A DNA stretch of 64,000 nt, from assembly GCA_003278845.1 (NCBI GenBank), contig QCCX01000005.1, positions 1 to 64,000 of the forward strand, given 5' to 3'. The notes under the pieces are model-generated. The model was not told the origin of the DNA, did no database searches, and saw only the letters and a program-made list of their open reading frames with translations. This stretch comes from Prochlorococcus sp. AG-347-O22 (GTDB lineage Bacteria > Cyanobacteriota > Cyanobacteriia > PCC-6307 > Cyanobiaceae). The position numbers and the translations under genes were made by a program. Numbering within the stretch: the first letter of the stretch is position 1; each line of letters begins with the position of its first letter. Of the stretch, positions 40,263-49,843 are shown in pieces.

Positions 40263-41347
40263 TGATTAAGTTTTTAGATAATAAACTTTTTCGTTACTTA
40301 TCCGTTTTTTTATTTTTAAATTCTTCAATCCTTCCTGTTAAATCTTCAAGTGCTCTTGCGGCATGGTCTATAAATACTAATGGGGTTTTAGAATTAAGAA
40401 CTAAATCAAATTCAAATTTAAAAGCATACTTTCAGAAGGCTAACCAAATATCGGGAGATAGATTCTGGGTAGATTTTCCAGGAGAATTAAAAAATCCTAG
40501 GACAATAAAAGGTAATGGCCAAATAAAAGAAATTAGATTAGGTAAACCAGATAAGGGTAAAACAAGACTAGTAATTGAATTTAAGGAAGAGACTTATTTG
40601 AAACCTTTGACTTGGCAAATGGTTGGCTTAGATCAAAATAGATGGAGAATTAAATTATTTAACCCAAAATATTCATTTAAAAAGATTGGTGAAGGTTTAG
40701 TTGAAAAGAAAAGAGGAAATATCAAATCAAATCAAGATTTAATTCATAATAAGAAAAAAATTTATGGTTACTTGGAACTACCAGAGGTAGAACGAAACAA
40801 GTTTGAAGTTGTAATCGATCCAGGGCATGGAGGTCCTGACCCAGGAGCAATAGGTATTGGGGGCATTAGAGAAACAGATGTTGTTCTAGAGGTTTCAAAA
40901 ATAGTTAAAAACTTACTTTCTGAGAAAGGTGTAAAAGTAAGGTTGACTAGAACAAATGACGTTGATTTGGATTTACCTCCAAGAGTTTCCATTGCTAATA
41001 ATACTGATGCAGATATCTTTGTAAGTATTCATGCAAATGCCTCAAGAGGTAAAAGAAGAGACATAAATGGATTGGAAACCTTTTATTACAGAGGGTGGAG
41101 AGGAAGATTACTCGCGAAAAGAATTCAAAAACAAATTTTAAGAGTTTCCCCTGGCAGTCCTGATCGAGGAGTTAAACAAGGTCGATTTTATGTAATTAAA
41201 AATACTAGGATGCCTGCAGTCCTTGTAGAAATTGGATTTTTAACGGGAAGATTAGATGCGAGAAGATTAGAAAAAATAACCCATCGAAAAAGATTAGCCT
41301 ATGCAATTGCAAAAGGAATCCTCGAATATCTAGATAAAGTAGTGTGA
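40262..41347 (+). CDS. N-acetylmuramoyl-L-alanine amidase (AmiC type)
   Basis: Periplasmic zinc amidase that splits peptide stems from glycan strands at cell division. It has 361 residues: a hydrophobic N-terminal signal (about 12-33), an AMIN-type beta domain (about 40-145, which targets the septum), then an Amidase_3 catalytic domain. Zinc and catalytic residues are seen in VIDPGHGGPDPGAIG (His), SIHANAS (His) and the late Glu in VEIGFLTGRLDARRL. The overlap of its stop with the next start (GTGA) couples it to murI. Confidence 0.94.
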   Translation: MIKFLDNKLFRYLSVFLFLNSSILPVKSSSALAAWSINTNGVLELRTKSNSNLKAYFQKANQISGDRFWVDFPGELKNPRTIKGNGQIKEIRLGKPDKGKTRLVIEFKEETYLKPLTWQMVGLDQNRWRIKLFNPKYSFKKIGEGLVEKKRGNIKSNQDLIHNKKKIYGYLELPEVERNKFEVVIDPGHGGPDPGAIGIGGIRETDVVLEVSKIVKNLLSEKGVKVRLTRTNDVDLDLPPRVSIANNTDADIFVSIHANASRGKRRDINGLETFYYRGWRGRLLAKRIQKQILRVSPGSPDRGVKQGRFYVIKNTRMPAVLVEIGFLTGRLDARRLEKITHRKRLAYAIAKGILEYLDKVV

Positions 41348-42138
41348 AACTGAAAATAGGTATTTTTGATAGCGGAATAGGTGGTTTTACTATCCTTAAT
41401 TCTTTACTAAAAACACGAAAAGATGTTGAGGTTTTTTATTTGGTGGATACAAAAAGAATACCTTTTGGGAACAAAAATTCTAAAGAGATAAGATTAATTG
41501 CAAAGGAGATTTGTACTTTTTTTGTTGATAAGAATTTAGATGCACTTTTAGTGGCTTGTAACACCACAAATGCGTGTGCGCTTGATATTCTAGAAGATAA
41601 TCTAAAAGTCCCTTGTTTTGACCTTATAAATTCAGTATCGGAAATAGTTGATAAACAAATAATTGGTGTCATAGCAACGCAAACAACTGTTCGATCATCG
41701 TATTATAAGAAAGCTATAAATTCTAAAAAAGAGAATACGGTAATATTTCAGCAAGAATGTCCAAAATTTGTATCAGAAATTGAAAAAGAAAAATTAAATC
41801 TTGATAAGTTAAATAGTCTTTCAGACTTATACTTAAGACCACTAATAAACAAAAATATTGAAGAATTAATACTTGGATGTAGTCACTATCCCTTAATTTA
41901 TGACTTTTTGAGAAAAAAATTAGATTCAAACATAAAAATTATTGATCCATCGGTAGCATTAATAAAAAAATTTAATGAATCTTTTGCTATTCCAGAAACT
42001 GACCGCTATGAGAGTATTTCTTCCGAAAATGTAAAATTTTTTGTTACTTCAAAAAGAAATGAATTTTCCAATAAAGTAAAATTTTGGCTTGGAATTAAAA
42101 AAGAAATTAGGTTGGTTAACCTCCGAAGTAATGTTTGA
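41344..42138 (+). CDS. murI: Glutamate racemase
   Basis: Converts L-glutamate to D-glutamate for peptidoglycan. The 264 residues have the N-terminal IGIFDSGIGGFTIL, the first catalytic Cys72 in ACNTTNACAL and the second in LGCSHYPL (about 179). Both cysteines of the two-base mechanism are thus present. The start is a GTG overlapping the amidase stop by four bases. The surrounding cell-wall amidase makes an envelope pair. Confidence 0.94.
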   Translation: MKLKIGIFDSGIGGFTILNSLLKTRKDVEVFYLVDTKRIPFGNKNSKEIRLIAKEICTFFVDKNLDALLVACNTTNACALDILEDNLKVPCFDLINSVSEIVDKQIIGVIATQTTVRSSYYKKAINSKKENTVIFQQECPKFVSEIEKEKLNLDKLNSLSDLYLRPLINKNIEELILGCSHYPLIYDFLRKKLDSNIKIIDPSVALIKKFNESFAIPETDRYESISSENVKFFVTSKRNEFSNKVKFWLGIKKEIRLVNLRSNV

Positions 42139-42165
42139 TTCCTTAAGATATAGAAGAGGTCAATC

Positions 42166-43137
42166 ATGAATACAGTAACAGAGCTATTGCAACCAGTTGA
42201 AAATGATCTTGATGATCTTATTTTAGAACTGAAAAATCTTATAGGAGCTGGTCACCCAATTCTTCAAGCTGCAGCAGAACACCTTTTTAGTGCTGGGGGT
42301 AAAAGGTTGAGACCTGGTATAGTTTTATTGATTTCAAAAGCTATATCTCCTGAATTTTGCTTGACAACCAAACATAAAAGGCTTGCTGAAATAACTGAGA
42401 TGATTCACACAGCCTCATTAGTCCATGATGATGTTGTTGATGAGGCTTCTACAAGAAGAGGAGTAGATACGGTTCATAGTAGATTTAATACCAGAGTAGC
42501 TGTTTTGGCGGGTGACTTTTTATTCGCTCAAGCAAGTTGGCACCTAGCAAATCTTGACAATGTAAATGTGGTTAAATTACTCAGCAGAGTAATAATGGAT
42601 TTAGCAGAGGGTGAAATTAAACAAAATCTAAATAGATTTGATTCGGCTCAATCTTTTTCCAAATACATCAATAAAAGTTATTGTAAAACAGCATCATTAA
42701 TAGCCAATAGTTGCAAAGCTGCTGGAGTTTTGAGTGGGATTAATGACGAAAACTTAACCTCATTGTACGATTTTGGCAAAAATATTGGTTTGGCGTTCCA
42801 AGTTGTAGATGACATTCTTGACTTTACTGGAAATGATAAACAACTTGGAAAACCTGCTGTAAGTGATCTTGCTAGTGGTTATCTTACCGCCCCAGTTTTG
42901 TATGCTTTAGAAGAAAATAAACATTTGTCAGTTCTTATAAACAGAGAACTTGCTGAAAAAGATGATTTAGATGATGCTCTTAATATCATCATGAATTCTA
43001 AAGCTATTGAAAGTTCAAGGAAACTAGCTGAAGATTTTGCAATGCTTTCTAAAGAAGCTATAGTCTGGCTTCCTGATTCGGAATATAAAAGAGCTTTAAT
43101 GGCTCTTCCAGAATTTGTTCTAAGCCGTATTTATTAG
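42166..43137 (+). CDS. sds: Long-chain polyprenyl (solanesyl) diphosphate synthase
   Basis: Trans-prenyltransferase building the side chain of plastoquinone. The 323 residues contain both aspartate-rich motifs: DDVVD at 88-92 (LVHDDVVDEAST) and the second in FQVVDDILDFTG. AGGKRLRPGIVLL and LAGDFLFAQASW are family signatures. The residues before the first DDxxD (HTASLV) are small or medium, as in long-chain enzymes, whereas GGPP synthases usually have bulky aromatics there. Chain length C45 is inferred from family, not measured. It sits 27 bases after murI. Confidence 0.88.
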   Translation: MNTVTELLQPVENDLDDLILELKNLIGAGHPILQAAAEHLFSAGGKRLRPGIVLLISKAISPEFCLTTKHKRLAEITEMIHTASLVHDDVVDEASTRRGVDTVHSRFNTRVAVLAGDFLFAQASWHLANLDNVNVVKLLSRVIMDLAEGEIKQNLNRFDSAQSFSKYINKSYCKTASLIANSCKAAGVLSGINDENLTSLYDFGKNIGLAFQVVDDILDFTGNDKQLGKPAVSDLASGYLTAPVLYALEENKHLSVLINRELAEKDDLDDALNIIMNSKAIESSRKLAEDFAMLSKEAIVWLPDSEYKRALMALPEFVLSRIY

Positions 43138-43231
43138 ATCTATTAGAAATAAATCCTTGAGCTAAATTAATATTAAAATTTTTGATAACTCTAATTTTTT
43201 CGACTAAATTTATTAAGCATAGATTTATTTA

Positions 43232-45214
43232 ATGTCATTAGATAAAAAAAATTCAATCAATAACATACTTGAAGAAAAGAGAATTTTCCCTCCATCAAAA
43301 AAATTTGCAGAAAACTCCAATATTAGTACTCAAGAAGAATTACTAAGTCTAAAAAAACAAGCATCAGATAATCCTATTCAATTTTGGGAATCTTTTGCAA
43401 AATCTGAATTAGATTGGTTTGAGCCATTCCAAACGGTATTAGATAACGAAAATGCGCCCTTTTTTAAATGGTTCAAAGAAGGAAAACTCAATATTACATA
43501 TAACTGCTTAGATAGACACATTAAGAGAGGGCATGGAGGAAAGACTGCACTTATATGGGAAGGCGAACCAGGAGATAGCAAAAAATTTACTTATGAAGAA
43601 CTTTTAAAAGAGGTATGTAAAGCAGCTAATGCATTAAAAGCAATTGGTGTAAAAAAAGGAGATTTGGTATGTATTTATATGCCGATGATTCCTGAAGCGA
43701 TGTTCGCGATGTTAGCTTGTGCAAGAATTGGCGCGCCTCATTCAGTTGTCTTTGGAGGATTTTCTTCAGAAGCTTTAAAAGATAGGTTAATTGATGGAAA
43801 CGCCAGATTTGTTGTTACTGCTGATGGCGGTTTTAGAAAAGATAAGGTGATTGAACTTAAGAAAGCAGTTGATGCAGCCATTGAAAGTGGGGCAGATAAA
43901 GTTGTTGAAAAAGTAGTTGTTGTTCAACGATCCCAAAAAAATATTTCGATGGTTGATGATAGAGATTTTTGGTGGCACGAATTATTAAAAGATCAAAAAG
44001 ATTATTGTGAACCAGAAATAATGAATAGCGAAGATAGGCTTTTTATCCTTTATACCTCAGGCTCTACTGGAAAGCCCAAAGGTGTAGTTCACACGACAGG
44101 TGGTTATAATCTTTGGGCCCATTTGACATTTAAATGGATTTTTGACTTACAAGATGACGATGTTTACTGGTGTACTGCTGATGTTGGTTGGATTACGGGT
44201 CATAGTTACATAGTTTATGGACCTTTATCTAATGGTGCCACAACCTTAATGTATGAGGGAGTGCCAAGACCCTCAAATTTAGGGGCTTTTTGGGAAATTG
44301 TTCAAAAATATAAGGTTTCTATTTTTTATACTGCACCAACTGCAATAAGAGCATTTATGAAGTCTGGGCGTGAAATACCTGATAAATATAATTTGGAGAG
44401 TCTTAGACTTTTGGGCACAGTTGGTGAACCAATTAATCCTGAAGCATGGATGTGGTACAAAGATGTTATTGGTAAAGATAAATGCCCTATTGTTGATACT
44501 TGGTGGCAAACTGAGACTGGTGGTGTGATGATAAGTCCCTTGCCTGGAGTCGTTGCTACAAAGCCAGGTTCAGCTACTTTTCCTCTGCCAGGAATCGAAG
44601 TTGAAATCGTCGATAAAAATGGAGATAAGGTTAAGAAGGACGAGGGTGGCTACTTAATTATTAAGAAACCATGGCCAGGAATGATGAGAACAATTCACGG
44701 AAACTCAGAGAGATATTTGGAGAGTTATTGGGAATATATTTCCTTTAAAGGAGAAAAAAATGTTTATTTCGCTGGAGATGGAGCACGTATTGATGAAGAT
44801 GGATATATATGGATTATGGGAAGAGTTGATGATGTCATAAGTGTTTCAGGACATCGATTAGGAACAATGGAAATAGAATCTGCTTTAGTAAGTCATAAAT
44901 CAGTGGCAGAGTCTGCAGTCGTTGGCAAAAAAGATGATTTAAAAGGCGAAGTTATAGTTGCTTTTGTATCTCTAGAGAAAGATGTGAAAAGTTCTTCAGA
45001 ACTAGTAGAGAATTTAAAGAAACATGTTGTTAATGAAATTGGAATTATCGCAAGGCCTGAAAAAATTATAATTTCTGACTCTCTTCCTAAAACACGTAGT
45101 GGAAAAATTATGAGGCGAATTTTAAGATCTTTGGCCGCTGGAGAAAAAATTAGTGGTGATATAAGCACTCTTGAAGATAGTTCTGTTTTGGAAAAGCTGA
45201 AAGAATTATCTTAA
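43232..45214 (+). CDS. acs: Acetyl-coenzyme A synthetase
   Basis: AMP-forming ligase that activates acetate to acetyl-CoA. The 660 residues match the family. The adenylation motif is [20 protein letters not shown]. Further motifs are [34 protein letters not shown] and [25 protein letters not shown]. Near the end is the acetylatable Lys motif [14 protein letters not shown], the usual target of lysine acetylation. The coding end shares TTAA with the convergent DUF1350 gene. Upstream is a 94-base gap to the prenyl synthase with no other gene. Confidence 0.97.
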   Translation: MSLDKKNSINNILEEKRIFPPSKKFAENSNISTQEELLSLKKQASDNPIQFWESFAKSELDWFEPFQTVLDNENAPFFKWFKEGKLNITYNCLDRHIKRGHGGKTALIWEGEPGDSKKFTYEELLKEVCKAANALKAIGVKKGDLVCIYMPMIPEAMFAMLACARIGAPHSVVFGGFSSEALKDRLIDGNARFVVTADGGFRKDKVIELKKAVDAAIESGADKVVEKVVVVQRSQKNISMVDDRDFWWHELLKDQKDYCEPEIMNSEDRLFILYTSGSTGKPKGVVHTTGGYNLWAHLTFKWIFDLQDDDVYWCTADVGWITGHSYIVYGPLSNGATTLMYEGVPRPSNLGAFWEIVQKYKVSIFYTAPTAIRAFMKSGREIPDKYNLESLRLLGTVGEPINPEAWMWYKDVIGKDKCPIVDTWWQTETGGVMISPLPGVVATKPGSATFPLPGIEVEIVDKNGDKVKKDEGGYLIIKKPWPGMMRTIHGNSERYLESYWEYISFKGEKNVYFAGDGARIDEDGYIWIMGRVDDVISVSGHRLGTMEIESALVSHKSVAESAVVGKKDDLKGEVIVAFVSLEKDVKSSSELVENLKKHVVNEIGIIARPEKIIISDSLPKTRSGKIMRRILRSLAAGEKISGDISTLEDSSVLEKLKELS

Positions 45215-45933
45215 TCAGATTCATCAATTAAATTTGAAATTCTTTTTATAGTATTTCTTTTGAATTCATCATCTGCCCAATCTCCCAAAAAATTTTCTCT
45301 TAGTCCTGCGCTTGCAATAATAGTATGTGTACCTTTTAACATTACCCCCTTAGAATTATCTTCTTTTCTTGCTTTCAGACAAGAAAATAATTTATCTGTT
45401 TGATCTAATTCGTCTGAGTTGAATTTTATTAGAAAGTTATTTTTTTGATTATATGTTTTTTCAATTAGTCGCAAAGTTCTTTCAGGGCTTGGGCTGAATT
45501 CACTATTGAATTCTAATTTTTGAGAAATTTGTTTCAATAATGGAATTGATTTGTTAGCACTGAAGTTATTAAAACTAATTGATATGAATTTTTCGCAATT
45601 TCTTCCTCCATCAGGGGAAATTAGATGAAGTTTGCAGCCTAGGCTATGACCAATTCTTATCGAAGGAATTGATGAACCTATTCTCTTGGATAAAGATATT
45701 CGACAATTCTTGAAATCCCTCCATGCTTTAATAGCAAGTTGTTGGTGATCAAATTGTGGAGTGTATTTATAGGCATGTACTGCATAGTTTTTACTAATTA
45801 AACTCTCTATGAATCTTTTATATGTTAAATCTGGTTTAGAAGCTAGATAACTTCCACCAATAAATTCCACAATTTTTTTAGGATTTGAGGGCCAATAACA
45901 AAAATTATTAAATTGAAATTTTGTAAAGGTCAT
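45211..45933 (-). CDS. DUF1350 alpha/beta-hydrolase-like protein
   Basis: A 240-residue protein of the DUF1350 family, conserved in cyanobacteria and plastids. The N-terminal block [22 protein letters not shown] is its hallmark, and the central [13 protein letters not shown] resembles an alpha/beta-hydrolase nucleophile elbow (Ser in GHSLG). The C-terminal GTHTIIA would supply a His. The enzyme activity is not established. It shares its TTAA end with acs, so the two stop codons overlap. Confidence 0.8.
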   Translation of the reverse strand: MTFTKFQFNNFCYWPSNPKKIVEFIGGSYLASKPDLTYKRFIESLISKNYAVHAYKYTPQFDHQQLAIKAWRDFKNCRISLSKRIGSSIPSIRIGHSLGCKLHLISPDGGRNCEKFISISFNNFSANKSIPLLKQISQKLEFNSEFSPSPERTLRLIEKTYNQKNNFLIKFNSDELDQTDKLFSCLKARKEDNSKGVMLKGTHTIIASAGLRENFLGDWADDEFKRNTIKRISNLIDESD

Positions 45934-46049
45934 CTTTTATAAACTAAAAATGTTTCAAAAAATATTTTCTAGACTGTTTTTTAATTTATATTAATTTAAA
46001 AGAAATATTTATTAAATGCGTCAAGATAAATAAAAGTATTTTGAGTTAA

Positions 46050-46829
46050 TTGGAACTATTTAACAAAAAAGAATTAAATCAATTGGATTTTCTTCATGAT
46101 CAAATTAACACCAATCCCTCTGAAGAGAGAGTAACGAATAAAAATAAAAAAATTGAAAAAATTTTAATTCTTGATACTGAAACAACAGGTTTAGACGAAA
46201 ATAAAGATGAAGTTATAGAAATAGGTTGCATCTTATTTGATGTATCTTTTAAATGTGTACTTTCACAAGTTTCTTTTTTATTTCCAGTTAATAATAATGA
46301 AGCCGAACATGTAAATGGTATATCTGCAGAAGTAACTAATATCTCTCAACCATGGGAAGATGGATTGAATTTCTTTCTAAAACTTGTTGATTCTTCAGAT
46401 TTCATCGTTGCTCATAATGTGGAGTTTGATAAGAAATGGTTTGGAAAAGGAAGATTGCCTAAGCTTAATAAGAAATGGATATGTAGTTTAGAGGATATTA
46501 ATTGGTCTTTTCAAAAATCACTAAAAACAAGACCTTCAGTAACTGATCTAGCCTTATCTTTTTCAATACCAGTTTGGAATTTACATAGAGCTTTATCTGA
46601 TTGCTTTTATATATCTGAGGTCTTCAAAAAATGCGACAACTTAGAGGAACTTTTACTTAAAGCTACTGAACCGAGGTTTTTATACAAGGCTTTGGTTAGT
46701 TATGAAGATAGGTCTTTGGCTAAAAATGCTGGGTTCAGATGGAATAGTCCTGTGCAAGGAGCTTGGTCAAGAAAATTAACTACTGATGAGGCAAAAAATC
46801 TTGATTTTAGAGTTGAGATTTTGAATTAA
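46050..46829 (+). CDS. DnaQ-like DEDDh 3'-5' exonuclease
   Basis: A 259-residue protein with an exonuclease domain of the DnaQ/epsilon superfamily. The four acidic metal ligands and the general-base His appear as Asp42 and Glu44 in LDTETTGLDE, Asp in AHNVEFDKKWF, and HRALSDC (His plus Asp). The C-terminal 60 residues (RWNSPVQGAWSRKLTTDEAKNLDFRV) look like a separate small domain that I cannot name. The start is TTG. It may be a polymerase-III proofreading homologue or an RNase T-like nuclease. Confidence 0.85.
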   Translation: MELFNKKELNQLDFLHDQINTNPSEERVTNKNKKIEKILILDTETTGLDENKDEVIEIGCILFDVSFKCVLSQVSFLFPVNNNEAEHVNGISAEVTNISQPWEDGLNFFLKLVDSSDFIVAHNVEFDKKWFGKGRLPKLNKKWICSLEDINWSFQKSLKTRPSVTDLALSFSIPVWNLHRALSDCFYISEVFKKCDNLEELLLKATEPRFLYKALVSYEDRSLAKNAGFRWNSPVQGAWSRKLTTDEAKNLDFRVEILN

Positions 46830-46859
46830 TATTTATTTAATTTTTGACTAAGAAAATAT

Positions 46860-47282
46860 TTAGTGCATCTTACAAGGCATCCATTTATTACCCATTTTAT
46901 GTGCTCCAATACATCCGTATTTTGAAGCAGCCTTTTCAGCTTCTTGTTTAGTGTTAAATAGATCTGACATCATATTTTCCTTTTTTGAATTTGAAATTTG
47001 TTTGGAATGATTATGATGATTTTTATGAGAATTAGGTGAATACTCCCATATCCCCATAGTAGTAACACCGGCAGAGATAATTCCCATCCCGACTACTGAT
47101 AAATTGACTATTCCCATTGCGACTGCACCAAAAGAAAATACACCCATTGGGACTACCCCTATACTTATTACTCCCATTGGCACTATTCCTATTGAAACTA
47201 TACCAAGGGGTGCTATTCCAAAAGCAATTTTTTTTGGTTTTGTACCGCAATGTTGATTCTCTTTACTTTTATTAATTCCCAA
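46860..47282 (-). CDS. Five-residue glycine-repeat protein with DUF3721 C-terminus
   Basis: A 140-residue protein in two parts. Residues 23-82 form twelve tandem five-residue units of the pattern G-(I/V)-x-x-(M/I/L), starting GIAPLGIVSI and ending GVTTMGIWEY. Alternate units tend to read Pro-Met and Ser-Ile, so the real period may be ten. The C-terminal part (about 108-140) is DUF3721-like, with the Cys-Gly-His cluster YGCIGAHKMGNKWMPCKMH, plausibly metal- or redox-active. There is no clear signal peptide. The start codon is ATG at 47282. The function is unknown; the repeat could form a beta-helix or pack in a membrane. Confidence 0.65.
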   Translation of the reverse strand: MGINKSKENQHCGTKPKKIAFGIAPLGIVSIGIVPMGVISIGVVPMGVFSFGAVAMGIVNLSVVGMGIISAGVTTMGIWEYSPNSHKNHHNHSKQISNSKKENMMSDLFNTKQEAEKAASKYGCIGAHKMGNKWMPCKMH

Positions 47283-47380
47283 TAGTTTTTCTAAATGTTA
47301 AATTAAAATTGTCTCACAAAATAACCAATCAAAGATTAATTTCTAGATGAATTAAAAATTTTGAATTATTTTTTAGAACT

Positions 47381-48661
47381 TTGAATAACTTAAAAAACCT
47401 AAGAGGAACAGTAGATCTATTTCCTGATCAATTAATAAAGTGGCAAAACGTTGAAAAAATTTTATTAGAGCAGCTTTCTAGAGCATCCATCAAAGAAATA
47501 AGAACACCAATATTGGAAATGACCGAATTATTTATAAGAGGAATTGGTGAAGGAACAGATGTTGTCAGTAAGGAAATGTATACATTTCTTGATAGGGGGG
47601 AGAGATCTTGCACTCTAAGACCTGAAGGAACAGCGTCAGTCGCACGAGCGTTAATACAAAACGGAATATCTTCTAATCCTCTTCAAAAACTTTGGTACAT
47701 GGGTCCTATGTTTCGATACGAAAGACCTCAAGCAGGCAGGCAAAGACAGTTTCATCAATTAGGTGTTGAGTTTATAGGACATGAATCAGTTAGAAGTGAT
47801 GTTGAAATTATTGCTTTAGCTTGGGATATATTAGGCAAATTAGGAATAAAAGAACTCAATCTTGAAATAAATACGTTAGGTGATACTAATGACAGATCAA
47901 ATTTTCAAAAATCTTTTTTAAAATGGTTAAAAACAAATAAAGATTCTCTAGATTTAGATTCTCAGAATAGAATTTCTAAAAACCCTTTGAGGATTTTGGA
48001 CTCAAAGAATATTCAAACTAAAAAAGTTCTTGAAAATGCACCAAGATTATTTAATTTTTTATCTGAAAAAAGTCATAACAGATTTTTAGACTTAAAAAGA
48101 CAATTAGAGGTTTTAAAAATACCTTATGTAGAAAATTTTAATCTTGTAAGAGGTTTAGATTACTACACTCATACAGCTTTTGAAATTACTAGTGGGGCTT
48201 TGGGCTCTCAAGCTACAGTTTGCGGAGGAGGGAGATACGACGATTTAATAAAACAAATGGGAGGGCCAAATACTCCCGCAATTGGTTTCGCTATTGGTTT
48301 AGAAAGATTAATTTTACTCGCAGGAAAAGAGCTTGAAATTCCAAGAAATACTGATATCTATATCATTAATCAAGGCTTAGTTGCTGAATCATTAGCAATG
48401 GATTTATCTAGAAAATTAAGAAATTACGATTTGTTAGTTGAGTTAGATTTAAGCGGAGCCTCATTCTCTAAGCAATTTAAAAAGGCAAATAAACTTAAAT
48501 CTAAAAGTATTATTGTTATTGGTGATGATGAGGCAATTAATGGGGAATTTATTATAAGGCTCTTTGATCAATCAGGTAATGGGAATGAAGAGGAGGTTAT
48601 CTCTTTTGAGAATGATATTAAATTAGAAAATTGGATAAACAATAACTTACTTGTAAAGTGA
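47381..48661 (+). CDS. hisS: Histidyl-tRNA synthetase
   Basis: Class II synthetase charging tRNA-His, 426 residues. Motif 1 runs through LRGTVDLFPDQL and IRTPILEMTELFIRGIGEGTDVVSKEMYTF. Motif 2 is LRPEGTASVARA with MFRYERPQAGRQRQFHQLGVE, the His-specific segment LVRGLDYYTHTAFEIT follows, and motif 3 is AIGFAIGLERLILL. The C-terminal anticodon-binding domain follows. The start is TTG, with no obvious Shine-Dalgarno. A tiny membrane-anchored gene follows, overlapping by four bases. Confidence 0.96.
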   Translation: MNNLKNLRGTVDLFPDQLIKWQNVEKILLEQLSRASIKEIRTPILEMTELFIRGIGEGTDVVSKEMYTFLDRGERSCTLRPEGTASVARALIQNGISSNPLQKLWYMGPMFRYERPQAGRQRQFHQLGVEFIGHESVRSDVEIIALAWDILGKLGIKELNLEINTLGDTNDRSNFQKSFLKWLKTNKDSLDLDSQNRISKNPLRILDSKNIQTKKVLENAPRLFNFLSEKSHNRFLDLKRQLEVLKIPYVENFNLVRGLDYYTHTAFEITSGALGSQATVCGGGRYDDLIKQMGGPNTPAIGFAIGLERLILLAGKELEIPRNTDIYIINQGLVAESLAMDLSRKLRNYDLLVELDLSGASFSKQFKKANKLKSKSIIVIGDDEAINGEFIIRLFDQSGNGNEEEVISFENDIKLENWINNNLLVK

Positions 48662-48951
48662 TGTTCTTGAAGATAGTGATAATTTTTCTTTTTATAATTA
48701 TTTTTTTTAATTTAAGGAATTTTCTTAAATTAAATAGAAAACAAAAAGTTTTTAATTCTAAAAAAATAACAACTTTCAATAAAAAGAATCTTAATAATTG
48801 GATGAATTTAACTAAAAAAGAGAGATATAACTTAACAAAACAAGATTCTCTTAACTACATGGATAAAAGAAAACTTTTGTTAGATGAAATTAGAAATGAA
48901 TATAAGAAAATATCTAGAAAAAATTCTGAGGGGAATATTAAAAAAAAATAA
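48658..48951 (+). CDS. Small membrane-anchored basic protein
   Basis: A 97-residue protein I do not recognise. It has a single hydrophobic N-terminal helix (about residues 4-20, FLKIVIIFLFIIIFF) followed by a strongly Lys/Asn-rich, soluble basic region, so it is probably an inner-membrane or thylakoid protein with a positively charged cytoplasmic tail. It begins 4 bases before the end of hisS and is followed after 2 bases by another small gene, implying one transcript. Confidence 0.65.
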   Translation: MMFLKIVIIFLFIIIFFNLRNFLKLNRKQKVFNSKKITTFNKKNLNNWMNLTKKERYNLTKQDSLNYMDKRKLLLDEIRNEYKKISRKNSEGNIKKK

Positions 48952-48953
48952 TT

Positions 48954-49253
48954 ATGGAAAATTACTGGACTTCTAATAAACCTATAAATGGATTAAGACA
49001 TTTTGTTTTAGTAAATGAGACTAAAGAAAAAGGAAATATTAGTTTTTTAATGGTTTCTGTCCTTGATTCTGAAATTAACTTAAAAACTACTTGTGAAGAA
49101 TTAATAAATAGTGGAAATTGGCAGAAGGGTTGGATCAATCTTTCAAAGCATCTATCGATTACAGAAGAATATTTTAACTATAAATCCATCAATAAAGGTA
49201 AGGGTATCGATGAGATATTCATTAATGAAGATTCTTTATTTAATATTTCTTAA
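48954..49253 (+). CDS. Small Trp-rich protein (possible DUF2389/TIGR02450 type)
   Basis: A 99-residue protein. Its first 60 residues have the WTSNKPI...RHF...VSVLD...W..GW pattern of the short Trp-rich cyanobacterial proteins (DUF2389). I base this on spacing of Trp, His-Phe and the final GW only, so the assignment is tentative. The C-terminal 30 residues are more variable. The function is unknown. It lies two bases after the membrane-anchored gene. Confidence 0.6.
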   Translation: MENYWTSNKPINGLRHFVLVNETKEKGNISFLMVSVLDSEINLKTTCEELINSGNWQKGWINLSKHLSITEEYFNYKSINKGKGIDEIFINEDSLFNIS

Positions 49254-49388
49254 TTTGATATAAATCTTTCAAATCTCTTTTCTTTGTAAATACTAGGTTT
49301 TTTGTGACTTAATAATTATTTAAAAGTTTTACCCCTTTCAAAAAAATAAAATTAACGTTATCAAGGATTAATTATATTTACTAATTCA

Positions 49389-49622
49389 ATGTTAGGGGAT
49401 ATGTGGAGCTCATCTGAGTTGACCTCTGAAAAACTGGGAATCACTGAAATTAAACTCTCTTTTTTACGTGAAAATGGAATACTCAAGCCTGGGATTCATT
49501 GGAAAAGCTCTCCACTCGGTCAGAAAAAACCTTGGAAACCCAAAGCGCTTTACAATGTAAAAATGTGCAGAGAAATAATTAATAAATTTTATTCTGAAGA
49601 AAACTATAATATCGCAGCCTAA
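49389..49622 (+). CDS. Small HTH/excisionase-like protein
   Basis: A 77-residue protein with a pattern like the winged-helix/excisionase-type DNA-binding fold: WSSSELTSEKLGITEIKLSFLRENGILKPGIHWK, in which a recognition helix would be KLSFLRENG and the turn ILKPGIHW. A basic Pro/Lys stretch follows (QKKPWKPKALY). I do not know the exact family. It could be a transcription regulator. The 135 bases before it hold no other gene. Confidence 0.55.
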   Translation: MLGDMWSSSELTSEKLGITEIKLSFLRENGILKPGIHWKSSPLGQKKPWKPKALYNVKMCREIINKFYSEENYNIAA

Positions 49623-49666
49623 AAAATTATAATATCCTGATTAATTTGGGAAAATATATAAAATGT

Positions 49667-49843
49667 TCATTCGATTAGATTCTCATCCTTACACTCAATA
49701 AGAGTGTTTTGCAAAGTTGGATATAAGTTAATCATATTTATATATTGTTTCGATTTTCTGTAAGATTTTGCAGCCTTTTTGTAATGAACTTCAGATTTCA
49801 TTTCTAGTGAAAATTTTCTAGAAGACTCTTGAGAAGTAGTCAT
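49667..49843 (-). CDS. Candidate 58-residue small protein
   Basis: An open frame from an ATG at 49843 to a TGA at 49667 encodes 58 residues (MTTSQESSRKFSLEM at the start). The product is helical, Lys/Tyr-rich in the middle (YKKAAKSYRKSKQY) and acidic at the end. It lies in a gap of 550 bases between a plus-strand HTH-like gene and pcbA and runs against both. No Shine-Dalgarno sequence is evident. The absence of obvious rare or stop-rich composition keeps it as a candidate only. Confidence 0.4.
   Translation of the reverse strand: MTTSQESSRKFSLEMKSEVHYKKAAKSYRKSKQYINMINLYPTLQNTLIECKDENLIE

Noticed and set aside
47032..47250. A minus-strand ORF in a second frame of the repeat gene
   Set aside because: Its Asn/Gly periodicity is just the DNA repeat of the real gene read in another frame.
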